From the NCBI GenBank assembly GCA_946610035.1, contig CAMOCC010000021.1:1-36647 (forward strand): DNA of 36,647 nt, read 5' to 3'. Of the stretch, positions 26,901 through 34,026 are shown piece after piece. How positions within the stretch are numbered: the stretch's first letter is position 1; the number at the start of each line of letters is the position of its first letter. Below the pieces are notes generated by a model. The model did no database searches, was not told where the DNA came from, and worked only from the letters and a program-made list of their open reading frames with translations. Origin of the DNA: an uncultured Verrucomicrobiota bacterium. Its GTDB lineage: Bacteria > Verrucomicrobiota > Kiritimatiellia > RFP12 > UBA1067. The translations under genes and the position numbers were made by a program.

Positions 26901-27381
26901 GGTCGATCCCGGCGACGGCGATGCCGTGCTGCGAACGGAGGAACTCGACAAGAGTGGTGTTGACGGTCGTCTCCTCGTCGAGGCGGGAGAGCTTCACGCC
27001 TTCGGACATCGACGCGCGCTCGAGGCGGACGGGGACGAGCAGAATCGGGGCGATGCGGGGCCTGGCCGCACCGTCCTCGGTCCATTCGAGTCCGCCAAGG
27101 GTTAGGAAGAGCGTGTTGGAGCCGGTCTCCTCGAGGTCGCGCCTCGCTTCGCGCATGAGGTCCGAAAGACGGCGCCTCACGTCCTTCTCCTCGTTGAAGT
27201 CGGCAAGCGGCGGAACGGCGATGCGCTCGTGCGCGGACAGCCTGTCCTCGACCTTGGCGATGTCTTCCACCTTCAGCCTGAGGACGGACTTCGACTTGGC
27301 CGGCATGTTGAGAAGCCTGTTCCGCGCCGAGAAGTCGAGCAGCTTCTGCGTCCACCTTTCGATCCTGTTCTCTTCACTCAT
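23950..27381 (-). CDS. DUF4011 - SF1 helicase - PD-(D/E)XK nuclease-like protein
   Basis: A single 1143-residue protein. The N-terminus (WTQKLLDFSARNRLLNMPAK, 10-29) is the signature of DUF4011 proteins. The UPF1-like SF1 helicase follows: Walker A GPPGTGKS 281-288, motif II VVFDEASQ 738-745, motif III GDPKQMPPTSF 765-775, motif IV WHYRSRHESLI, motif V NVQGDESDVILFS 942-954, and motif VI NVAVTRAKEQ 982-991. The C-terminus is a Vsr/DUF559-like nuclease fold with D1072 and E1089 in IECDG. Such fusions recur in phage-defence islands, but this one is alone and lacks a C-terminal DUF3320. The ATG at 27381 is chosen because GGAGG lies nine bases upstream. In-frame starts further upstream would cross the promoter. 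Confidence 0.9.
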   Translation of the reverse strand: MSEENRIERWTQKLLDFSARNRLLNMPAKSKSVLRLKVEDIAKVEDRLSAHERIAVPPLADFNEEKDVRRRLSDLMREARRDLEETGSNTLFLTLGGLEWTEDGAARPRIAPILLVPVRLERASMSEGVKLSRLDEETTVNTTLVEFLRSQHGIAVAGIDPPPADDSGVDVKAVLAAFADAVKAKAGWSVREDCTIGTYSFGKFVMWKDMTDRAEELKGSPLVAHLLAGGGRFDDGIAVFPPEEVAQHVTPGELFCPVSYDSSQLTAVLYSELGKSFVLHGPPGTGKSQTITNIIAHNLARGRRVLFVSEKKAALDVVKNRLDKVGLTPFCLELHSNKSEKAHVYGQIREALEVAEAGTPRSWRTVVSEFDSLRFGLEAYVRELHRVYPNGLTPYSCFARAIQYGRSDDAGLIEADTLKQSQSDYQSLSEAVRDFASDRREVGTAALSAIPALSDGDWSPALERELKASAEALADEIHIYLASGGDKSFLRSLAALRARIEADRNAFFLIRFFRNRATAREMAAIDAGPGAKVKAAADALADHTGAGYVTADLDEVERRCRAFAGEMGELRPVMRLRKSAGRVRALGAGGFVKRMCEVEEPPSDMSLAFENAYAARMLEQVLSRTSALADFAGLAHEERIARFRELDERQTELAKKVVFSKLAKRAATLRDAPTTAKGKGSELGTLRRECEKKRRQKPVRQLLAECRELLPTLKPCFLMSPLSVAQYLGTDAPKFDMVVFDEASQIPVWDAIGVIARANQLVVVGDPKQMPPTSFFQKGEAELDEFDEGTYELEDQESILDECLVAGVPSTYLSWHYRSRHESLIAFSNEHYYDGRLFTFPAATNESGFGVKFKFVEGGRFVKQGKGPRVNPVEAKALVDYVCEEVKRPGRRARSVGIVTFSLPQQKLISDLIEERRSEDPELERLLPEEGEGSYFVKNLENVQGDESDVILFSVGYAPDENGRLTMNFGPLNLSGGERRLNVAVTRAKEQVVVFSSIHGAQIDAGEGGRTKAVGAADLKAFLEYAERGPKTAPVAGGGAREGGFGDVVAEFLRSRGWGVDRDVGCSNYRIDVAVKDPSAPDRYIMGIECDGPSYAHQRTEQDRDVNRAGVLGRLGWRMCRVWSVDWALDRARAQARLLEMLK

Positions 27382-27406
27382 CGCTAACATCCTCCGTATG
27401 CCGGAT

Positions 27407-27415
27407 ATTATACCA
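27407..27415 (-). promoter_or_regulatory. Extended -10 promoter of the DUF4011 gene
   Basis: Minus-strand TGGTATAAT, followed by a short leader carrying GGAGG and the ATG at 27381. No -35 is recognisable, as at the two other copies of this element. Confidence 0.65.
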
Positions 27416-27507
27416 TATCGCAACCGCGCCTGGCTACGGCAGGACGCCCCGGCAATCAAAGTCGACGCCCCCTTTGCTGGGGTGCCGCTTCCAGCCGGCA
27501 TGAAAAG

Positions 27508-27544
27508 CGAACGCCCCCGGCCGACGGGCGGACGGAGGCGTTCG
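27508..27544 (-). terminator. Terminator after enolase
   Basis: CGAACGCC and GGCGTTCG form a perfect 8-base stem, continued by CGG/CCG. On the minus strand it is followed by CTTTTC. It begins 23 bases after the eno stop. Confidence 0.75.
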
Positions 27545-27567
27545 ATTCGGACGATGCCGTATTCGCG

Positions 27568-28878
<1,311 letters not shown>

Positions 28879-28899
28879 TTATTTCAGCAAATTGATAAT

Positions 28900-28928
28900 A
28901 GTTTATCATGTTGATCGGCCATAGTCAA
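28900..28928 (-). promoter_or_regulatory. Enolase promoter
   Basis: TTGACT (28923-28928), a 17-base spacer and TAAACT (28900-28905), about 50 bases upstream of the eno start. The intervening leader is A-rich on the minus strand. Confidence 0.55.
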
Positions 28929-29006
28929 TGGGCTTTTCTGCACATTGGGCAAATCGAAGATTGGGAAGTCTTCCGGCAACGGACATAGGAGCAGGCGCGC
29001 CGCCCG

Positions 29007-30266
29007 CTAGCCCTTGAGGCTGGCGAGCGGGACGAGGCGCACGAGCGGCTCGACGAGGTCAAGCTCGGACGAGATGACGTTCTCGATGTCCTTGTACGCC
29101 TGCGGCGCCTCGGAGAGGTCGAACTTGCCCTTCGCCTTCTTGCTGAAGCCTTTGTACTTGCCCCAGCGCTCGCAGACGATGCCCTCCATCGCCTTGTCGC
29201 ACTCCTCGACCGTGAGGTTCGCCGAGGCCGCGACGCGCGACATGCGGCGTCCCGCTCCGTGCGAGCAGCTCATGAAGGAGTCGGGGTTGCCGAGTCCGCG
29301 CACGATGTAGCTGGCCGTCCCCATCGAGCCCGGGATGATTCCGATCTCGTCGAGCTTCGCCGACGTCGCGCCCTTGCGGTGCACGAACACCTTCTTCCCA
29401 AAGTGCTCCTCGCAGGCCGCGTAGTTGTGGTGGATGTCGATCGTGCGAACGAAGTTCGCCTCGGGCGCAAACTCGAGAAGCGTCTCCTTCATCGCCTCCA
29501 TAATACGGCGGCGGTTCTCCTTCGCGTAGCGGAGCGCGAAGAGCATGTCCGTGAAGTAGTCGTGCCCCTCCTTCTCCGCGATCGGAAGGAACGCGAGGTC
29601 GGGGTCCGCGAGCGGCACTCGGTAGCGCGTGCAGAGGCGCGAGGCGATCTTGTGGTAGTGCTCCTCGATGCGCTTGCCGAGGTTGCGCGACCCGGAGTGG
29701 ATCATAAGCCAAACACGGCTCTCACCCCCATCCGATAGGGCGCGATCACCAAGCGCGCCGCCTATCTCGAGCGGCGTCGTCTTCTGCAGCTCGATGAAAT
29801 GGTTGCCGCCGCCGAGCGTGCCGAGGTTCATGCGGTCCAGCTTCGACGACCAGAGGCCCGAGCGCATGCCGTTGTTCGCGGTGTACTCCTCGAAGCCCTC
29901 CCAGTCCTGCGTCGTCTTGTGCGAAACACCCTCGCCTACGGGAATGCGCGTCTTAAGCTTCTCCTGGAACGCGCGCCGGAAAGCCATGTCCGCAAAGCGC
30001 TCCGCCGGAACGTCCGTCTCCGTCGCAATCATTCCACAGCCGATGTCCACTCCGACCGCCGCCGGGATCACCGCGTCCTCCGCAGCGACCACGCCGCCGA
30101 TGGGCATGCCGTAGCCCTGGTGCGCGTCAGGCATGAGCGCCACGTGGTGGAACAGCGCCGGATGCTGCGCAAGGTTCTCCGCCTGCTTCACCGCGCCCTC
30201 CTCGCAGTCCGCGCACCAAGACTTGATGTGCATCCGCCAGCCCTCGTCATACTTCTCCCACTTCAT
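29007..30266 (-). CDS. rtcB: RNA-splicing ligase RtcB
   Basis: A GTP- and Mn-dependent RNA ligase that joins 2',3'-cyclic phosphate (or 3'-phosphate) ends to 5'-OH ends, acting in RNA repair or tRNA healing. It has 419 residues. Hallmarks are MPDAHQGYGMPIGG, the metal-binding C77 in VGVDIGCGM, GGGNHFIELQ, IHSGSRNLGK, and the guanylylated histidine region SCSHGAGRRMSR. AAGGAG lies eight bases before the ATG. Upstream in the same direction is a truncated rtcA, so this was probably once an rtcA-rtcB unit. No rtcR-type activator is seen. Confidence 0.97.
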   Translation of the reverse strand: MKWEKYDEGWRMHIKSWCADCEEGAVKQAENLAQHPALFHHVALMPDAHQGYGMPIGGVVAAEDAVIPAAVGVDIGCGMIATETDVPAERFADMAFRRAFQEKLKTRIPVGEGVSHKTTQDWEGFEEYTANNGMRSGLWSSKLDRMNLGTLGGGNHFIELQKTTPLEIGGALGDRALSDGGESRVWLMIHSGSRNLGKRIEEHYHKIASRLCTRYRVPLADPDLAFLPIAEKEGHDYFTDMLFALRYAKENRRRIMEAMKETLLEFAPEANFVRTIDIHHNYAACEEHFGKKVFVHRKGATSAKLDEIGIIPGSMGTASYIVRGLGNPDSFMSCSHGAGRRMSRVAASANLTVEECDKAMEGIVCERWGKYKGFSKKAKGKFDLSEAPQAYKDIENVISSELDLVEPLVRLVPLASLKG

Positions 30267-30304
30267 TTTTTGTCTCCTTCAGATTGTTTGTTGATTTGTT
30301 TTAA

Positions 30305-30327
30305 CGCAGAGGCGCAGAGACGCAGAG
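30305..30327. repeat. Tandem octamer repeat (CGCAGAG)
   Basis: Three copies of CGCAGAG spaced by one base form a short tandem array between rtcB and the rtcA remnant. Nothing is encoded. It is of a kind often scattered through intergenic DNA of some environmental bacteria, but copies elsewhere in the genome cannot be seen here. Confidence 0.7.
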
Positions 30328-30333
30328 TCGTCA

Positions 30334-30579
<246 letters not shown>

Positions 30580-30660
30580 TTAGCACATACCGTGCCAACG
30601 CCCAGCAAAACTACGCCCCGCCCCACAAGCCGCAACCACCGTGCAGGGCATATAATTCAA

Positions 30661-30688
30661 TATAGCCGACTAAATATAGCCGACTATA
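30661..30688. repeat. AT-rich direct repeat (TATAGCCGACTA, two copies)
   Basis: TATAGCCGACTA occurs at 30661-30672 and 30675-30686 (14-base period), inside an AT-rich patch that continues to about 30700. It lies upstream of the rtcA remnant and could be a promoter or operator region for the former rtcA-rtcB unit. Bases 30577-30785 contain no gene. Confidence 0.5.
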
Positions 30689-30785
30689 ATTATATATAGA
30701 TGCTTGACTTCTCCCTCCATGGGGTTTGGCTTTCTGCCTCAATTATGCTACCGGGCTCTTGTTGCTGTCAAGCGCGCGACAGAAC

Positions 30786-30860
30786 TGGCTCGGATGGCTG
30801 GACTCGAACCGGCAACGGCCGCATTAACAGTGCGGGGCTCTACCATTGAGCTACATCCGA
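30786..30860 (-). tRNA. tRNA-Asn (anticodon GTT)
   Basis: A canonical cloverleaf: acceptor stem TCGGATG/CATCCGA, D-arm GTAGCTCAATGGTAGAGC, anticodon loop CTGTTAA (anticodon GTT), T-arm with GGTTCGAGTCC. The discriminator is G at 30789, as usual for tRNA-Asn, and CCA is encoded at 30786-30788. It is the last and only regular member of a small minus-strand tRNA group. Confidence 0.93.
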
Positions 30861-30862
30861 AT

Positions 30863-30940
30863 TGGTTGCGGGAGCCGGATTCGAACCGACGTTCTACAGC
30901 TTATGAGACTGCCGCTGGAACCACTCCAGTCAATCCCGCA
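30863..30940 (-). tRNA. tRNA-like gene with CAT anticodon and displaced D-arm
   Basis: The acceptor stem TGCGGGA/TCCCGCA, a T-arm with loop TTCGAAT, an anticodon loop CTCATAA and encoded CCA (30863-30865) are all present, so the outer shape is that of a tRNA. The D-stem is not at its usual place, because positions 10-13 do not pair with 22-25. Instead CTGG/CCAG forms a stem two bases further on, with a 7-base loop and a two-base link to the anticodon stem. The anticodon stem has two G-U pairs. It may be a decayed tRNA-Met/Ile2 or a non-canonical one. It lies just upstream of tRNA-Asn. Confidence 0.65.
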
Positions 30941-31016
30941 TTCTCGCAGACGCAACCGCAAGGCCTTTGCAACCCCGCGTCGCGTCATTCTCCTAAACGC
31001 AATTCGCCGAACAGCG

Positions 31017-31483
31017 TTACACCTCCTGCGCGGCTTTCTTCTCCCTCGCGAGGCCGCGATGGCGGATGATGCGCACGAAGCCGGGCGAGACGCCTTCTCG
31101 CGCGCCCGGACACGGATCGACGCCTCCTCCCGCGCCTCGACTATCCGCAGCGCATCGGCGGGGAGCGGGATCGCGAACTCGTCGAACTCTACCATCGCAT
31201 CGCGGCACCTGGCCTTCGCTCGCCGATGGTAGTCTATCACCTGCCGCGCGACCTGCATCTTCATGTACGAAACCGTCTCGGCCGCGCTGTGCGCCTTGAA
31301 GCGTCCCGCCCTGACCGCCGCTACGAACTTCACGAAAACGTCCTGCACGGCGTCGTCCGGCTCGTCGCATCCGCGCCTCACGGCATATGCGCGCATGACG
31401 GGCGCGAACGCCGCATAGAACGCCGTCCGTTCGCCCCCCCCCCGCTCGGTTCCCGAGCTGATCGAATCATCTATCGTTACCAT
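31017..31483 (-). pseudogene. Degraded ECF-type sigma factor gene
   Basis: From the ATG at 31483 (AGGGA upstream) about 95 residues resemble sigma region 2 (FAPVMRAYAVRRGCDEPDDAVQDVFVKFV, then MKMQVARQVIDYHRRAKARCRD). The linker (ADALRIVEAREEASIRVRAR) follows, but region 4 is not recognisable. The frame runs on through the downstream tRNA-like gene to 30851, whereas a +1/-1 frame ends at 31017 with IIRHRGLAREKKAAQEV. A frameshift plus loss of region 4 is likely. A run of ten G residues lies at codons 14-17. It sits between two odd tRNA-like genes. Confidence 0.55.
31434..31443 (-). repeat. G10 homopolymer in the sigma-like gene
   Basis: Ten consecutive G (minus strand) lie near the 5' end of the sigma-like coding sequence. 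Runs of this length slip readily and could switch the reading frame. They are also prone to sequencing or assembly error. Confidence 0.8.
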
Positions 31484-31501
31484 CTAAAATTCCCTTCTGT
31501 C

Positions 31502-31579
31502 TGGTGGGCCTGGCGGGAATCGAACCCGCACTGTCTTGCACCTCAAGCAAGCGCCTCCTGCCAGTTGGGCTACGGTTCC
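31502..31579 (-). tRNA. tRNA-like gene with GAG (Leu) anticodon, short variable loop and mismatched acceptor
   Basis: A perfect T-arm (GCGGG/CCCGC, loop TTCGATT), anticodon stem CTTGC/GCAAG with loop TTGAGGT (anticodon GAG) and encoded CCA (31502-31504) are visible. Two features are abnormal. The variable region has only five bases, although leucine tRNAs have a long variable arm. The 5' acceptor strand GGAACCG pairs with only four of seven bases of the 3' strand CAGGCCC. It may be a recombinant of two tRNA halves, a pseudogene, or an RNA that needs editing. The ATG of the sigma-like gene follows 19 bases after the CCA. Confidence 0.55.
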
Positions 31580-31606
31580 GTGTGTTGAGAAAGATCAATG
31601 TATGCA

Positions 31607-31643
31607 AAGAGGCCGGTCCTCGCATGCGCGGGGCTGGCCTCTT
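31607..31643 (-). terminator. Strong hairpin upstream of the GAG tRNA-like gene
   Basis: AAGAGGCC and GGCCTCTT form a perfect 8-base stem with a further partly paired inner stem (CCCCGC/GCGAGG). On the minus strand it is followed by TGCATAC, so only a weak T-run exists. It may end transcription arriving from the GH3 operon, or belong to a small RNA with the neighbouring hairpin. Confidence 0.4.
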
Positions 31644-31650
31644 CCTCCGA

Positions 31651-31669
31651 CTGCTGGCGTCTCCAGCAG
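31651..31669. other. Second hairpin, CTGCTGG/CCAGCAG
   Basis: A perfect 7-base stem with a 5-base loop, seven bases from the preceding hairpin. No reading frame accounts for the pair. Apart from the hairpins at 31607-31643, 31651-31669 and 31843-31882, nothing is seen between 31580 and 31900. Confidence 0.4.
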
Positions 31670-31842
31670 GCTTCAGTTCACGAACCCCGAGCAATAGCGT
31701 CCAAGTCGCAGATTCAGCATCCGCAACTTCGCGCGCATATTCTCTAAGTTCTTCCTCATTTGAATTCTCTTTTCCATTCCGCTTTCTCCGACATAAACGC
31801 ATCCGACCCGAAAACATTACACCGGTTTTCATAAAAACTTAC

Positions 31843-31882
31843 AAGCAATTACCATGCCAACGCCATTAACTGCCAATTGCTT
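31843..31882 (-). terminator. Probable terminator of the radical SAM-GH3 operon
   Basis: AAGCAATT and AATTGCTT form a perfect 8-base stem with a 24-base loop. On the minus strand TTTTT follows five bases after the stem. It begins 18 bases beyond the GH3 stop codon. The long loop makes it a weak example. Confidence 0.45.
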
Positions 31883-31900
31883 TACAAAACCTATATAATC

Positions 31901-33325
31901 TTATAGACGATATAAATCTATCGCGTTGCGGGTGAGAGGCGGAATCTTTGCGGCGGACGCTGAAAGACCAAAACATCTGCACCATCTGGCAAGTCCGTCG
32001 CAGATTTCCTTCACGACGGCAGGACGGATCTGGCCAAGTTCCACCGCATTTGCGTAGTAGTAGCTCTCGCACAGCCGCTGCTCGAATTCGTCAGCGGATG
32101 GCAAACCGCTTTCTTCCGCAGGTTCCCACCAGAGCGTATAGCCAGCACGGTTGATGTTCGGCGCCAAAACGGCGAACCGTGGCGCACCATGCCTTTCCGA
32201 CAGCGCATTGATGACGGTACCGACAAATGCCGGATGTAGTTTCTCCCCGCACAGATCCGACACGCCCCCGCTGCGGTACAAAAACTCAAGGCGCGGCGTC
32301 CGTCCAACAAATCCGACACACTCCACCACGTCCCCTAGCCTGTAGTCCGTGAAACCGTTCCCCGTCGTGAGGACAACACCGTAACGTCTTCCAACTTCAA
32401 GTCGTTCAATCCCGACAGCCGTTCTGGAAATTGGCTCCGACGTCGCCGGATCGACCGTCTCGAACGCCAACGTGTGCGACGTCACAGCCGCGACACGCTT
32501 CCCGAACCACGGAATCGTGACGACTCCCTCCGTTGCGAGAAGCCCCTTGCCCTCAACCTCAACGCATGGGAACATCTGCCGCAAACAATCGGCGTCGCCC
32601 TTCGCGAACGCAGCGTCCCAACAGCTGATTACCTTGAGATGGGGCCATACTGCCGCATAGTTCCGCGCTGCGAGCCGTTCAGCCAGTCGCGCACCTTCCC
32701 GTATTGGGGTTTTGCGAAGTCCTTCGCCCCAGTCACCCGTTGTCAACGCATGCACTAGTTCCGCCGCATGCTCCGTCATGTACTCAAGGATGCGGATGAA
32801 GAACGACGGATGCCACACTGAAACGATTCCCAGACGGTACGAGGCAAGCAGACCGAGTGCAGTGAGACGCCGATGGCGTGCAGGATCACTTACGCCGCGC
32901 ACGATGTCCGACACAGGAAACAGCGCCCGCGTGATACGACATCTCAACGAACCAAGATATTCGCGGTCCTCCGCGAACCCGCAACGCGCATCGCAGTCCC
33001 CACCTCGCACCTCGGTTGTCGGCGAAATCGCCCAATAGTGCGTACAGCGCAAAAGCCCGGGATGACGGAGGTAGAGCGAAGCCATCCACGGATTCACGGC
33101 GCGCATGAACTCGCGGCGGAGCTGCTCGGTGTACGGGATCAGCTTGTTCGCGCCAGTCGATCCGCTGGTGGGTTCGTAGAGGATGACATCTTCTTCCCTT
33201 GTCGGTCTCCGCCGCCGCGCCACAACCGCCTGCGCACACGCCGGGTTACGCAGCGCCAGCGCAAAACGGATGGTGTCCGGCAAGGTCGAGGCGAACCAGA
33301 GCAAGTTAGAGAGAAACACTTTCAC
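31901..33325 (-). CDS. GH3-family acyl-adenylating enzyme (auxin-responsive promoter family)
   Basis: A 474-residue member of the GH3 branch of acyl-adenylating enzymes, which activate a carboxylate with ATP and commonly join it to an amine. Visible motifs are the ATP loop TSGSTGANK (53-61), LLATEG (262-267), YRLGD (328-332), and the hinge region EFLYRSGGVSDLCGEKL (347-363). A GTG start at 33325 is chosen. It has GGAG eight bases upstream and overlaps the preceding stop as GTGA, matching the ATGA junctions elsewhere in the operon. An ATG at 33346 is the alternative. Its substrate is unknown. It is the last gene of the operon. Confidence 0.85.
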   Translation of the reverse strand: MKVFLSNLLWFASTLPDTIRFALALRNPACAQAVVARRRRPTREEDVILYEPTSGSTGANKLIPYTEQLRREFMRAVNPWMASLYLRHPGLLRCTHYWAISPTTEVRGGDCDARCGFAEDREYLGSLRCRITRALFPVSDIVRGVSDPARHRRLTALGLLASYRLGIVSVWHPSFFIRILEYMTEHAAELVHALTTGDWGEGLRKTPIREGARLAERLAARNYAAVWPHLKVISCWDAAFAKGDADCLRQMFPCVEVEGKGLLATEGVVTIPWFGKRVAAVTSHTLAFETVDPATSEPISRTAVGIERLEVGRRYGVVLTTGNGFTDYRLGDVVECVGFVGRTPRLEFLYRSGGVSDLCGEKLHPAFVGTVINALSERHGAPRFAVLAPNINRAGYTLWWEPAEESGLPSADEFEQRLCESYYYANAVELGQIRPAVVKEICDGLARWCRCFGLSASAAKIPPLTRNAIDLYRL

Positions 33326-34026
33326 GGCGTACGCTCCAGATGCCATTCCGGCACCGTCGCCTCGATCACGCGCAACCCCAGCCGGTTGAGGTTGTCCGTC
33401 GCGAGCGGCGCAAGGCAACACAGCTCGTCGCCGTTCATCCATCCGGGATTCAACGCGCGAAAACGGACGGATTCCGCGTCCATGCGCAACACGTCGCCGC
33501 GAAGGCGGTCTTTCTTCCCCGAAAAATGCAGGACGCCCGTCGCTGGATTGTATTCGCGCGGGTACAGCGCGGACGCGACACGCGCGAGCCGTTCTGAAAG
33601 GTCGGCATCCGCAGCAAGCCCCGGTACGTAACGTCTAAAGAAGGTCGGGAGGAAGCGGTACGTGCGCGCGCCCTTGCTGATGAGAAACCAGTACGCCGTC
33701 TCGTCAGGGAACATGCCCTCCACAAACTTGATCATGTGGCCGAACCCGCCCGAGAGCCCCCATTGTCCGCGCTGCGACGTCTCGACCACCGTGTCTCCGC
33801 TGAAGAGAACGCGCATCCCCGCAACGTCGACGAGCTTCATCGTGGAGAATCCGCATACGCCTGTTCCACGCAGGAGAATCGCGTAGTCCTTCTCCGCAAG
33901 GTCGCGACGGAAATCCGCCTCGTCTGCGCCGACATAGAACTCCCGGTAAAGTCGTTCCATTGCGGCGACATCCACTTCGCGGAGCAGGCTTCGGCTCCAA
34001 ATCTCAACCTTCACGTCCGCAGTCAT
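33322..34026 (-). CDS. GNAT-like acyltransferase, second copy
   Basis: A 234-residue protein. After a strand-helix N-terminus (VKVEIWSRSLL, then DVAAMERLYREFY) it has a central MKLVDVAGMRVLFSGDTVV followed by SQRGQWGL, which fits the acyl-CoA-binding motif A (Q/R-x-x-G-x-G/A) of GNAT enzymes. The C-terminal half (HFSGKKDRLRGDVLRM) is unlike standard GNATs and no substrate can be named. It is coupled upstream by ATGA and downstream by GTGA overlaps. Its motif A resembles that of the preceding gene, suggesting two distantly related acyltransferases. Confidence 0.7.
   Translation of the reverse strand: MTADVKVEIWSRSLLREVDVAAMERLYREFYVGADEADFRRDLAEKDYAILLRGTGVCGFSTMKLVDVAGMRVLFSGDTVVETSQRGQWGLSGGFGHMIKFVEGMFPDETAYWFLISKGARTYRFLPTFFRRYVPGLAADADLSERLARVASALYPREYNPATGVLHFSGKKDRLRGDVLRMDAESVRFRALNPGWMNGDELCCLAPLATDNLNRLGLRVIEATVPEWHLERTP

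Noticed and set aside
27382-27501. A 40-codon N-terminal extension of the DUF4011 protein
   Set aside because: It covers the extended -10 promoter and ribosome-binding site that serve the ATG at 27381.
28958-28970. Small palindrome GGAAG-T-CTTCC after rtcB as a possible terminator
   Set aside because: The stem has only five pairs and no T-run, so it is not supported as a terminator.
31467-31832. A 121-residue minus-strand frame between the GH3 gene and the tRNA-like gene
   Set aside because: It runs through both hairpins and the GAG tRNA-like gene, with no ribosome-binding site or family resemblance.
33326-33442. Upstream starts for the GH3 gene, including ATG 33346
   Set aside because: They overlap the preceding gene by more than the 4-base junction seen throughout the operon. 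The GTG at 33325 has the better-placed GGAG, though ATG 33346 is not excluded.
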